Program-made: the position numbers and the translations under genes | Notes under the pieces: generated by a model | Seen by the model: only the letters and a program-made list of their open reading frames with translations | Told to the model about the DNA's origin: nothing | Database searches by the model: none | From: Pandoraea norimbergensis | GTDB taxonomy: Bacteria > Pseudomonadota > Gammaproteobacteria > Burkholderiales > Burkholderiaceae | Length of the DNA: 64,000 bases | Direction: 5' to 3' | NCBI RefSeq assembly: GCF_001465545.3 | Contig: NZ_CP013480.3 | Coordinates: 4,712,001-4,776,000 of the forward strand | In this document: one piece after another, positions 17,568-25,364 of the stretch | How the letters are laid out: each line of letters opens with the position of its first letter | Position numbering within the stretch: position 1 is the stretch's first letter

Positions 17568-19019
17568 TCAGATCGGGTAATGCCGGGGCGTGGTCTGCAC
17601 AGTGATCCAGCGCAGTTCGGTGAACTCGCCAATCGACGCCTTGCTGCCGAACCGGCCGTAGCCGCTCGACTTCACACCGCCAAACGGCATCTGCGCTTCG
17701 TCGTGCACCGTCGGGCCGTTGATATGGCATATCCCCGACTCGATCCGCTTGGCCAGTTGCAACGCACGCGCCACATCGCGGCTGAATATCGCCGCCGACA
17801 AACCGAACTCGCTATCGTTAGCCACACGGATGGCCTCGTCATCGCCGTCGACACGTTGAATCGTGACAACGGGGCCGAACGATTCCTCGCGATAGAGCCG
17901 CATCGCAGGGGTCACGCCGTCGACGATCGTCGCCTGCATGATGGCGCCCTCGACACGGCATCCCAGCGGCAAACGCGCGCCGTTTTCACGGGCGTCTTCC
18001 ACCAGCGCTGCCACCCGTGAAGCCGCTTGCGCACTGACCATCGCACCCAGCACGCTGTCGGGCGATGTCGGCGAACCTGCGTGAAGCTTCGCGGCCTTGG
18101 CCGTCAGCTTTTCAACGAAGGCATCGGCAATGCGGGCCTCGACAATCACGCGCTCCGTCGACATGCAGATTTGCCCTTGGTTGAAGAAGGCACCGAAGGC
18201 GATACCGTCCACGGCGGCATCGAGGTCAGCGTCGTCCAGCACCAGCACCGGCGCCTTACCGCCCAACTCGAGCAACGCGGGTTTGAGATGCTCGGCGGCC
18301 ACGCGCGCGATGATGCGCCCAACATGCGTGGAACCGGTGAAATTCACCCGGCGCACGGCCGGGTGCGCAATCAGCCGCGCGACGATCTCGCCAGCATCGG
18401 CCGGGGCATTGGTCACGATGTTGACCACGCCGTCACCGAGGCCGGCGTCGTGCAGGCACGCCCCAATCAGCGCGTGAACGCCCGGACATTGTTCCGACGC
18501 CTTCAGTACCACGGTGTTGCCGCAGGCGAGCGGCATGGCCAGCGCACGTGTCGCGAGAATCACCGGCGCGTTCCACGGCGCGATGCCCAGCACCACACCG
18601 ACCGGCGAGCGCACCGCGAGCGCGAGACTGCCGGGCACGTCGCTCGGAATCACGCTGCCGTCGATCTGCGTGGTCATCGCAGCGGCTTCGCGCAACATGT
18701 TCGCGGCGAGCATCACGTTGAAGCCATACCAGTTCGCCATCGCGCCGGTCTCGGCTGCCCCCACGGCGATGAACTCGGCGGCGCGGGCATCCATGCGCTC
18801 GGCGGCGGCCAGCAGACGCGCACGGCGCGCTCCCGGCGACAGCGCCGCCCATGCGGGAAATGCGGCCTGCGCGGCATCTACCGCTGCGTCGGCGTCAGCC
18901 AACGTTGCGGCCGGTGCGCGCGAGGCGATGTCGCCCGTAACGGGGTCGATGCGCTCGAACGTGGCGCCATTCTGTGCGTCTCGCCACTGCCCGCCGATCA
19001 GCATCCGGACTTCATGCAT
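17568..19019 (-). CDS. vdh: Vanillin (hydroxybenzaldehyde) dehydrogenase
   Basis: An NAD(P)-dependent aldehyde dehydrogenase of 483 residues that oxidises vanillin to vanillate, and 4-hydroxybenzaldehyde to 4-hydroxybenzoate when coumarate is the source. Catalytic residues of the superfamily are in place: Asn150 (APWN), Glu251 (LELGGKAP) and the nucleophile Cys285 (NQGQICMSTER). The ATG at 19019 follows GAGGAG by 8 bases, preferred over an in-frame codon 8 residues upstream. It lies between ech and fcs in one operon; the product 4-hydroxybenzoate would feed PobA, while vanillate needs a demethylase not in this window. Confidence 0.9.
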   Translation of the reverse strand: MHEVRMLIGGQWRDAQNGATFERIDPVTGDIASRAPAATLADADAAVDAAQAAFPAWAALSPGARRARLLAAAERMDARAAEFIAVGAAETGAMANWYGFNVMLAANMLREAAAMTTQIDGSVIPSDVPGSLALAVRSPVGVVLGIAPWNAPVILATRALAMPLACGNTVVLKASEQCPGVHALIGACLHDAGLGDGVVNIVTNAPADAGEIVARLIAHPAVRRVNFTGSTHVGRIIARVAAEHLKPALLELGGKAPVLVLDDADLDAAVDGIAFGAFFNQGQICMSTERVIVEARIADAFVEKLTAKAAKLHAGSPTSPDSVLGAMVSAQAASRVAALVEDARENGARLPLGCRVEGAIMQATIVDGVTPAMRLYREESFGPVVTIQRVDGDDEAIRVANDSEFGLSAAIFSRDVARALQLAKRIESGICHINGPTVHDEAQMPFGGVKSSGYGRFGSKASIGEFTELRWITVQTTPRHYPI

Positions 19020-19079
19020 TGCTTTGTCTCCTCTCGCTTCCACTCATCATCGCGGGCATGCCGCGCCGCCCAACCGCCT

Positions 19080-19910
19080 TCAACGCTTGTAGGCTTGCAG
19101 ACCCGGCTTGATCGACTTGTCGTCGAGGAATTGCTTCAGGCCCTGCTCGCGGCCATGCTCCGGGTCGCGCAGTTGTGCCTGATCGAGCTTGGCGTACAGA
19201 TAGTCTTCGCACTGCTCCCACGTCAGCTCACGCGAGCGCTTGAAGCCATGCTTGGCCGCGCGAAGCACCACGGGGTTCTTCTCCAGCAGCTTGCCTGCCA
19301 GCGCGATGGTTGCCTCGCGCAGTTGGGCGAGCGGCACGCTCTCGTTCACCAGCCCCATCTCGGCGGCTTGCGCACCATTGAAGGTGTCGCCGGTCATGAT
19401 GTAGTGCAGCGCACGGCGATGACCGACCGTATCGGCCATGGCCTTGCTCACCAGATTGCCCGGCGGAATGCCCCAGTTGATTTCCGACAGACCGAACACG
19501 GCGTCGTCGGCCGCAATGGCCAGATCGCACGCCACGAGCGGCGAAAAGCCACCGCCGAAGCACCAGCCGTTGACCATCGCGATGGTCGGTTTGGCGTACA
19601 TGCGCAGACGGCGCCATTGCCAGTCGGAGGCGTCGCGGCGAATGCGCTCCTGCACGATCTCCGGGCCGCCGTCGATCTCGCGGAAGTACTCCTTGAGGTC
19701 CATACCGGCCGTCCACGCAGCGCCTGCACCGGTGAGCACGACCACGCGGGCATCGCCGTCGAGTTCGAGCGCATCAAGCACCTGAATCATTTCGCTGTTG
19801 AGCGTCGGGCTCATCGCGTTGCGCTTCTCCGGACGATTGAAGGTGACCCAGCCAATGCCGCCTTCCACCTTCACGTCGATCGTTTTCCAGCGTCCTTCGT
19901 ATGCATTCAT
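19080..19910 (-). CDS. ech: Feruloyl-CoA / 4-hydroxycinnamoyl-CoA hydratase-lyase
   Basis: A crotonase-fold enzyme that hydrates feruloyl-CoA and splits it by retro-aldol cleavage to vanillin and acetyl-CoA. The 276-residue length equals that of Pseudomonas HCHL. Residues known to matter there sit at identical numbers: Tyr75, Ser123, Glu143 and Tyr239, with oxyanion-hole glycine in WCFGGGFSP. This makes the specific assignment stronger than a generic enoyl-CoA hydratase call. It is the first gene of the operon, with two inverted repeats upstream (19989-20009 and 20025-20040). Confidence 0.95.
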   Translation of the reverse strand: MNAYEGRWKTIDVKVEGGIGWVTFNRPEKRNAMSPTLNSEMIQVLDALELDGDARVVVLTGAGAAWTAGMDLKEYFREIDGGPEIVQERIRRDASDWQWRRLRMYAKPTIAMVNGWCFGGGFSPLVACDLAIAADDAVFGLSEINWGIPPGNLVSKAMADTVGHRRALHYIMTGDTFNGAQAAEMGLVNESVPLAQLREATIALAGKLLEKNPVVLRAAKHGFKRSRELTWEQCEDYLYAKLDQAQLRDPEHGREQGLKQFLDDKSIKPGLQAYKR

Positions 19911-19988
19911 TTTGCGTAAATCCCAAGTGTCCGGCGTTCTCTCGCCGCGCGCCGGGAGTGGCGCGCGGTGCTGCCTATGGACACATTT

Positions 19989-20009
19989 AATATCAGGTAG
20001 CCTTACATT
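19989..20009. promoter_or_regulatory. Candidate HcaR/FerC-type MarR operator 1 (ech promoter)
   Basis: AATATCAGG-TAG-CCTTACATT: the arms pair at 7 of 9 positions. Two close relatives of this site, at 22722 and 22791, precede the transporter gene of the same block. It lies about 80 bp before ech, suiting repression by the MarR protein at 22945. Confidence 0.6.
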
Positions 20010-20024
20010 GCAAGCTCGATGATT

Positions 20025-20040
20025 TCAGGGGAAACCCTGA
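20025..20040. promoter_or_regulatory. Perfect inverted repeat TCAGGG-N4-CCCTGA
   Basis: It sits between the end of the porin gene and the ech promoter. The core resembles the CAGG/CCTG arms of the MarR-type sites nearby, so it may be an accessory operator; it could also be a weak porin terminator, though no U-run follows. Confidence 0.35.
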
Positions 20041-20071
20041 GCATGCAACGCGAGTGTTCAGTTCATATGGA

Positions 20072-21208
20072 TCAGAACGTATGACGCATGCCGAGCATCA
20101 CACCGGTTTGGCCGACACCTGCGGGCGGCGTCGTACCCCCACCGCCGCCGCTGACCGAATAGGCTGCCTTGGCGCTGTTGAACAGGTAGGCACCTTGCGC
20201 ATAGACCGCCGTGCGCACCGAGAGCGAATACGTCGCGCGCAGCGTGGTCATCGTGCCGCGCGTGTCGTGGTCGCTGTTGACGATGCGATAGACCTCGCCA
20301 TCGACCAGCCACGCAGGCGTGAAGTTGTACGCCGCGCCGAGATAGAAAAGGTTCGAGTGCGTGTTGACCGATGCGGTCGTCACGCTGCGGCCCAGCCAGC
20401 CGCCACCGACTTTGAGCGCACCGTATTTGTAATAGGCGCCCAAGGTGGTGCGCGCGTCCTTGTCGCTGCTGCTGGTAAGCGCCGTCGTTGCGAGCCCGTC
20501 GAAGAAGTTGGCGGCGGCGTTGGTGCCCCCGCGTTGCTCTTCATACGACGCTGCCACACCGAAGTTGCTCGCGTCGTACTTCAGCATCACCGACCAGTCG
20601 CGGCATTGCGTCGATTGCCCCGGCACTTGCCCGGCACAGGTGCCCTGCCCCGGCGAGTTGCCGGTGCCGCCGCTGTCGCGCCCGAACGAATAGGCCACAC
20701 CGAACGACAGCCCCTGCCAGCCGACCTGATAGGCGATCGAGTTGTCGGTACGCGCGTTCGGAATATAGGCGTCGAACGAGCCCATGCCGTAGATGTCCGG
20801 GCCCAGCACATCGGAGCCGAGCAGCGCGTAGTACGTCATCGAATACTGACGCCCGATGGATAGCGTGCCGTAGGGGCTCTTCACACCCACGAACGCCTGC
20901 CGTCCAAACAGGCGGCCGCCCTGCCCCAGATCGCCGCCGCGCAGGTTGAAGCCGCTCTCCAGTTGAAAGATTGCCGACAGGCCGCCGCCCAAGTCTTCCG
21001 AGCCGCGCAGACCCCAGCGCGAGGGCAACTCGCCCGTCACCCCCGGCATGCGCCACACGGCGCCGTTGGCGCTCGCGTGCGAGACGTATTCGATACCGGT
21101 GTCGACGATGCCGTACATCGTGACATTCGATTGTGCGGCGGCCAAGCCGGGTGCCATGAGCGCGGCAGCGGCAGACAAAATGCCCAGCGAGCGTGCGGAA
21201 AGTGCCAT
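20072..21208 (-). CDS. Gram-negative porin (HcaE position)
   Basis: A complete 378-residue trimeric porin. A signal peptide (about 1-25, cleavage after LAAAQ-adjacent Ala) precedes SNVTMYGIVDTGIEYV, the standard opening of Burkholderia porins; the chain ends LGMRHTF with a C-terminal Phe. The ATG at 21208 follows GGAG by 7 bases. It lies between the ferulate operon and the aromatic transporter/MarR genes, as the porin gene hcaE does in the Acinetobacter hca cluster, so uptake of hydroxycinnamates across the outer membrane is plausible but unproven. A terminator upstream isolates it from the transporter gene. Confidence 0.92.
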   Translation of the reverse strand: MALSARSLGILSAAAALMAPGLAAAQSNVTMYGIVDTGIEYVSHASANGAVWRMPGVTGELPSRWGLRGSEDLGGGLSAIFQLESGFNLRGGDLGQGGRLFGRQAFVGVKSPYGTLSIGRQYSMTYYALLGSDVLGPDIYGMGSFDAYIPNARTDNSIAYQVGWQGLSFGVAYSFGRDSGGTGNSPGQGTCAGQVPGQSTQCRDWSVMLKYDASNFGVAASYEEQRGGTNAAANFFDGLATTALTSSSDKDARTTLGAYYKYGALKVGGGWLGRSVTTASVNTHSNLFYLGAAYNFTPAWLVDGEVYRIVNSDHDTRGTMTTLRATYSLSVRTAVYAQGAYLFNSAKAAYSVSGGGGGTTPPAGVGQTGVMLGMRHTF

Positions 21209-21290
21209 GCGAGTCTCCATTGTTATCGATGTAGTTTTGGTGTTTGGGTCTGCGTCGGCAGGAACAGATGGCGTGCAAGGGCTGCACGCG

Positions 21291-21331
21291 AAAAAACGCG
21301 ACGGGGGGCGTGCCGTACGCCATCCGTCGCG
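21291..21331 (-). terminator. Rho-independent terminator after the aromatic transporter gene
   Basis: A two-part stem: outer CGCGACGG/CCGTCGCG and inner GGCGT/ACGCC around loop GCCGT. A six-A run on the + strand (21291-21296) gives a U6 tail in minus-strand RNA. It ends the transcript of the MFS gene at 21360-22616. Confidence 0.85.
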
Positions 21332-21359
21332 GTAAGCGAAGCCGACCGGCGATGTCGAA

Positions 21360-22616
21360 TCAGTCGGCTGCGCGGGGACGACGGATGAGCGTGAGTGCCG
21401 CGAGCGCGGCGACGATGACGACCGGCACACTGGCGCCGATCACCACGGCAGCACTGCTGCCCACAGCGAGCAACATGCCTGCGGCGAGCGGTCCGACCAC
21501 CGAGCCGATACGCCCGATCGCCACCGCCGCGCCAACACCGGTGCCGCGCATGGCAGTCGGGTAATAAGCCGCGGCGAGTGCATAGAGCACCGACTGGCCG
21601 CCGATGATGAACATGCCGGCGAAGAAGGCCGCTGTCGCCAGTACGGCGAAGCCTTGCGCCGCCGCCAACCCGATCAGCGAGGCAATCATGCCGAGATACA
21701 TGCCACCGATGACGACCGACATGCGCACGCGGTCCATCAGCAGGCCAAGACACAACACACCGACAGCACTGCCGACGTTGAAGAGGATCTGCACCCAGCC
21801 GATTTCACCGCGGGCGAGACCACGCGAGCCCATAAGCGAGGGCAGCCAGTTGAGCAGGAAGTACAGCACGATGAGCGTGCAGAAGTAACTCAGCCACAAC
21901 TGCACCGTCGACACGCCGCGCCCCTCGGAGAACAGCACCGACATGAACGGTGCAGGCGTGGTGCGCTGACCTTGCGACGTGGCCTCGGCAAACGCCTTCG
22001 ACTCGGGCAGGAAGACGGCAAGCAGCGGCAACAGCAACAACGGCCCGACACCGCCGACGTAGAAGATGTGGCGCCAGTCGGCATCGCTCACGGCGAGCAT
22101 GCCGATGGTGGCGGCAATGCCACCGCCCAACGGGATACCGCAGTACATGATGCTCACCGCCGTGCCACGCAGACGCGGTGCGACGGCTTCGGAGGAAAGT
22201 GCGATCAGGTTCGGCATGGCACCGCCGAGGCCGATACCCGTGAGCACGCGCACGATCACCAGCATCCAGAAATCAGACACGAACGCGGTGGCAATCGACA
22301 ACACACCGAACAACGCTGCCGAGAGCATCAGCACGCGCTTGCGGCCGATGCTGTCAGCCAACCGCCCACCGACCATGGCGCCGGGCAACAGCCCGAATGT
22401 ACCTGCCGAGAAAGCGATGCCCATCTGCGCGACGCTCAGCCCGAACTCCTTGGCCATGCCCCGTGCGGCCACCCCGACCGATTGAAGGTCGAGTCCTTCG
22501 AGCAATGCGACGGCAAAGCACAAGCCCAGCGTGAGCACTACCGTGTTGGCCGTGCTGCCCGTGCGCTCACTCGCAGGCAATATCGCCTGCGCACCACGCT
22601 CCCGAGTCGATTCCAT
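21360..22616 (-). CDS. AAHS/MhpT-like aromatic acid transporter (hydroxycinnamate block)
   Basis: A 418-residue, 12-span MFS protein. TM1 carries the AAHS-type acidic motif LLEGLDLQSVGVAARGM, followed by GGRLADSIGRKRVLM in loop 2-3. It resembles 3-(3-hydroxyphenyl)propionate and benzoate-type transporters and fills the role of hcaK in Acinetobacter; hydroxycinnamate uptake is inferred from context. The ATG at 22616 has AGGAG just upstream and is preferred to one 7 codons earlier. Two MarR-type palindromes lie 106-196 bp upstream, which suggests co-regulation with ech. Confidence 0.82.
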   Translation of the reverse strand: MESTRERGAQAILPASERTGSTANTVVLTLGLCFAVALLEGLDLQSVGVAARGMAKEFGLSVAQMGIAFSAGTFGLLPGAMVGGRLADSIGRKRVLMLSAALFGVLSIATAFVSDFWMLVIVRVLTGIGLGGAMPNLIALSSEAVAPRLRGTAVSIMYCGIPLGGGIAATIGMLAVSDADWRHIFYVGGVGPLLLLPLLAVFLPESKAFAEATSQGQRTTPAPFMSVLFSEGRGVSTVQLWLSYFCTLIVLYFLLNWLPSLMGSRGLARGEIGWVQILFNVGSAVGVLCLGLLMDRVRMSVVIGGMYLGMIASLIGLAAAQGFAVLATAAFFAGMFIIGGQSVLYALAAAYYPTAMRGTGVGAAVAIGRIGSVVGPLAAGMLLAVGSSAAVVIGASVPVVIVAALAALTLIRRPRAAD

Positions 22617-22721
22617 AGTGTCTCCTGTGATCTTCATGGACTCCGGCTACCGCCCGCCAACCCGTGGCACGCGGCGCCCGATGTAGTTACCTGCGAAATT
22701 TGTCGCCGCCACACGCGCAAT

Positions 22722-22742
22722 ATAATCAGGAAACCTGATATT
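22722..22742. promoter_or_regulatory. Candidate MarR operator 2 (transporter promoter)
   Basis: ATAATCAGG-AAA-CCTGATATT, with a perfect ATCAGG/CCTGAT core and 7 of 9 arm pairs. It is the best-formed of three related sites and lies about 105 bp before the MFS start on the minus strand. Confidence 0.6.
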
Positions 22743-22790
22743 AAAGACGCAAGTGCAACGGGCGTGACGGTGCCGCAGCGGACTCCATTT

Positions 22791-22811
22791 AATATCAAGC
22801 TACCTGACAAT
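22791..22811. promoter_or_regulatory. Candidate MarR operator 3 (transporter promoter, distal)
   Basis: AATATCAAG-CTA-CCTGACAAT. It shares a longer identity with operator 1, including the preceding CATTTAATATCA and the following TACAAG/TGCAAG. Spacing to operator 2 is about 69 bp centre to centre, compatible with two repressor dimers. Confidence 0.55.
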
Positions 22812-22845
22812 ACAAGCGCTCGGCGGGTCGGGATAAACCCGAAGC

Positions 22846-22865
22846 GCACGCCAAAAACGGCGTGC
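22846..22865 (-). terminator. Hairpin after the MarR gene
   Basis: GCACGCC and GGCGTGC pair exactly around a six-base AAAAAC loop, 80 bases after the MarR stop in the minus direction. The U-rich part is in the loop, not after the stem, so termination strength is uncertain. The remainder of 22617-22944 holds the two operators and no gene. Confidence 0.4.
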
Positions 22866-22944
22866 TAAGGCAGACGCAAAAACGACTGGGAGTCGGGAGA
22901 AAAGCTCAGGAGAACAAACGAGGGAAGCTGTGGATGACGGGGGC

Positions 22945-23523
22945 TCAGTCGCGCAGATTGCGCACGAACATTTCCAGATGGCGTTGCACGGCAGCGGCGT
23001 CCTCTCGACTGACGTCCGTACGCATGCGGGCGTCGATCTCCTTGGCGACAACCTCGCACTGGGCAAGCACACGGCGGCCTTCGTCGGTCAGTTGCAGGAG
23101 CACGATACGGCCGTGGTTCGGGTCGGGTTCGCGCGTAATCCACTGGCGCGACGCCATGACGCCCACGACCTCATTGGCTGACTGCGGCGTGATGAACGAG
23201 CGTTGCGCGAGTTGCGCGTTGGAGAGTTTGCCGCGCGCGTCGAGCACTGACAGCGCGGTGAACTGTGCGAGCGTGAGGCCAAGCGGTGCGAGGGCCTCGG
23301 ACATGTGGCGGCGCAGCAGACGATCGAGGCTGGCGATGACGTACGTCAGGCGCAGCTTTGAGCGGCGCGGACGGCCATCGGCAGCATTGGCAGTATTGGC
23401 CGTCTCGGGCGTCACTTCAGCACCGGCGCCACCGGACGCCGGCGCGGCCGTCTCGGCCAGATCAGCCAAACCGGACGCAGCGGCCGCAGCGGCCGGCTTT
23501 TTTTTCGGGGAAACGACGCTCAT
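22945..23523 (-). CDS. MarR-family regulator of hydroxycinnamate genes (HcaR/FerC-like by context)
   Basis: A 192-residue winged-helix protein. The first ~55 residues are a low-complexity, Lys/Ala-rich extension (KKKPAAAAAAS) not typical of MarR proteins. The MarR domain follows, with LTLAQFTALSVLDARGKLSNAQLAQRS (split here as positions about 83-110), recognition helix ITPQSANEVVGVMASR and wing PNHGRIVLLQLT. HcaR of Acinetobacter and FerC of Sphingobium are MarR repressors released by hydroxycinnamoyl-CoA thioesters. That role is inferred from position beside the transporter, porin and ech operon, and from the three shared palindromes. Confidence 0.8.
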   Translation of the reverse strand: MSVVSPKKKPAAAAAASGLADLAETAAPASGGAGAEVTPETANTANAADGRPRRSKLRLTYVIASLDRLLRRHMSEALAPLGLTLAQFTALSVLDARGKLSNAQLAQRSFITPQSANEVVGVMASRQWITREPDPNHGRIVLLQLTDEGRRVLAQCEVVAKEIDARMRTDVSREDAAAVQRHLEMFVRNLRD

Positions 23524-23686
23524 GGTGAATAGCGAGAATGCGAGGACTCTCGCGCGATACGGGAAAGACAGCAGTGTAACGCCGACGCCACGCGGTGGCG
23601 ACGGTCTTCCGCCCGAATCATCGTACCGATGAGCGCCGCGAAATCACGATGCGGCGCCGCCTTCGTTTTCGACGGAATCGCTTCGC

Positions 23687-24052
23687 TTAGCTCGCCAGCT
23701 TGCGGAACGTCTCCAGCACGGCATCGCCCTTGAACGGCTTGACGATCCAGCCGCGCACGCCCGCGGCCTTGCCGCGCTCTTTCATTGCCGGGCTGCTCTC
23801 GGTCGTGAGCATCACCACGTTGACCGAGCTGTTGGCGAGTTCGCCGCGAATCTTCTCGACCATCGTCAGGCCGTCCATGTTCGGCATGTTCACGTCGCTG
23901 ATGACGAGCTTCACGCCCGGGCTGGCCTTGATCTTCGCGAGGCCGTCCTTGCCGTCGACGGCCGTGTCGACATCCAGGCCGTTCTTGCGCAGGAAACCCG
24001 CGACTTCGTCGCGCACAGTGCTCGAATCGTCGACCACGAGAATCTTCGACAT
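23687..24052 (-). CDS. CheY-like single-domain response regulator
   Basis: A 121-residue receiver with no output domain. The acidic pair Asp8-Asp9, the phosphoacceptor Asp53 (ISDVNMP), Thr83/84 (MLTTES) and Lys105 (VKPF) are all present, so phosphorylation should be possible. It is the last gene of a five-gene minus-strand group that begins with a CheA-type kinase at 26168-28615, the likely phosphodonor. Whether it binds a flagellar switch or another target cannot be told; no flagellar genes are nearby. Confidence 0.9.
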   Translation of the reverse strand: MSKILVVDDSSTVRDEVAGFLRKNGLDVDTAVDGKDGLAKIKASPGVKLVISDVNMPNMDGLTMVEKIRGELANSSVNVVMLTTESSPAMKERGKAAGVRGWIVKPFKGDAVLETFRKLAS

Positions 24053-24109
24053 GGTGTTGTCCTTGTGAATGGGTAAGTGAATATGAGTGTGAATGGGTGA
24101 GCCCGAGGC

Positions 24110-24751
24110 TCAGAACATTTCCAGCGCACCGGTCTCGACCGGCTCAGTCACGGTCTGCGCCGCTTCGCGGAACGCTTCGGGCGACCAGTTCAGGCTGAAG
24201 ACGAAATGCTGATGCAGCGTGACGATCTGTCCGCTCACCGGGTCCGTCAGCTGATAGACGAAGCACAGCTGCGGGTTATCGGTACCGAACGAGATGTACT
24301 TCTGCTTGTGGTTGATCAGCAGCGGCACCTGCACCTGCGTGTGGTCCACAGCCGCCGGGTCGCCCATGAAGCGGCTCTTGAACGCGCCCCAGATGAGATT
24401 GGTCATCTCGCCCAGCATGCCGTTGAGCTCACGAAAGCCGGCCTGCCCTTCGCAGCGGCCCGTGTGTTCGAGCAACTGCATGAACGGCACCTGCTCGGCC
24501 TGCATCATCATGTAGCCACGGCACCAGGCGCTCTCCAGCGGAATCAGGCTGAAGACTTCGCCGAAGATGATGCGATCGCGCACCACGCTCGGCGACTCGC
24601 ACGTCACAGTGACGTCGCCGAACAGGCCACGAATGGCGCCATCGGTGATATCGATCATCCCGCGCACGAGCGCTTCGGGATATTCGTGTTCGACGTTGTC
24701 GTCGAGGATCAGGAAGTGGTTGACCGACTCGCGGGGGGTGGTTCGGTTCAT
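24110..24751 (-). CDS. CheX/CheC-like protein B (candidate CheY phosphatase)
   Basis: A 213-residue cytoplasmic protein without membrane spans. The middle carries LNGMLGEMTNLIWG, in which Glu115-x-x-Asn118 matches the ExxN catalytic pair of the CheC/CheX/FliY phosphatase fold; a proline (QVPLL) follows about 24 residues later, near the spacing in that family. The N-terminal third is not obviously similar to CheX. It ends 57 bp before cheY. The likely role is dephosphorylating the neighbouring CheY; the call rests on motif and context. Confidence 0.65.
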   Translation of the reverse strand: MNRTTPRESVNHFLILDDNVEHEYPEALVRGMIDITDGAIRGLFGDVTVTCESPSVVRDRIIFGEVFSLIPLESAWCRGYMMMQAEQVPFMQLLEHTGRCEGQAGFRELNGMLGEMTNLIWGAFKSRFMGDPAAVDHTQVQVPLLINHKQKYISFGTDNPQLCFVYQLTDPVSGQIVTLHQHFVFSLNWSPEAFREAAQTVTEPVETGALEMF

Positions 24752-24785
24752 CGTATTGGGTTCCTTGCCAAGACGTGGGGCGAAT

Positions 24786-25352
24786 TCAAAACAGTTCCAG
24801 CTCGCCGCCGCTGTCCTGCGTCTCGCTCACTTCGGCGACGAAGTCGAGCGGCGCATGCGCGCAAACGCACAGCGTGGCAGCCAGGCGGACCGAGCCGTCG
24901 AGAGTGATCTCCCACGACGCCAGGTGATTCGGCTTGAGTTGAGTCAGATGCGGCACACAGCGCGCGCTCAGCACATACGGCGTCGACATGCCCAGATCGG
25001 GAAAGTAGTTCAGCAGCTCTTGATTGATCGCGCCGCAGCACAGATTGCTGATTTCGAGAAACGCCTCGCGAAATGACTTGTCCTGCGCTTCGCCAAGGAA
25101 GTAAGCCGCCGTCGCGTCGTCCTCGTCGAAATGCAGAATCAGCAGCATGCGAAAGCCGATCGACGAAATCGTGAGCACCACCACGTTCGCATGCCGTTTC
25201 GCGAGATCGACATCGGCGTCGTTCGCAGGCTCGGACTGGCGCGTGCGCAACGGCACGATCTCGCAAGGCGCATCGACCGAACGGGCCAGCCGCGTGCGTG
25301 CCGCCTTGTGCAGAATGCGCTCGAAACTGTCGCGTGCGTGAGTGCTGATCAA
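24786..25352 (-). CDS. CheX/CheC-like protein A (candidate CheY phosphatase or adaptor)
   Basis: A 188-residue cytoplasmic protein. FLEISNLCCGAINQELL contains Glu100-x-x-Asn103, the ExxN pair of CheC/CheX-type phosphatases, with a proline 22 residues later (MSTP). The stretch from about 50 to 130 looks like one CheX domain, and the C-terminus ends in an acidic GGELELF tail. CheX-like proteins A and B are therefore tandem, divergent relatives; why two are kept beside a single CheY is unknown. The gene starts 12 bp after the MCP-like gene. Confidence 0.62.
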   Translation of the reverse strand: MISTHARDSFERILHKAARTRLARSVDAPCEIVPLRTRQSEPANDADVDLAKRHANVVVLTISSIGFRMLLILHFDEDDATAAYFLGEAQDKSFREAFLEISNLCCGAINQELLNYFPDLGMSTPYVLSARCVPHLTQLKPNHLASWEITLDGSVRLAATLCVCAHAPLDFVAEVSETQDSGGELELF

Positions 25353-25364
25353 AACGCCACCTGC

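Noticed and set aside
20025..20040. Terminator of the porin gene
   Set aside because: Only 6 bp of stem and no U-run; listed instead as an inverted repeat of uncertain role.
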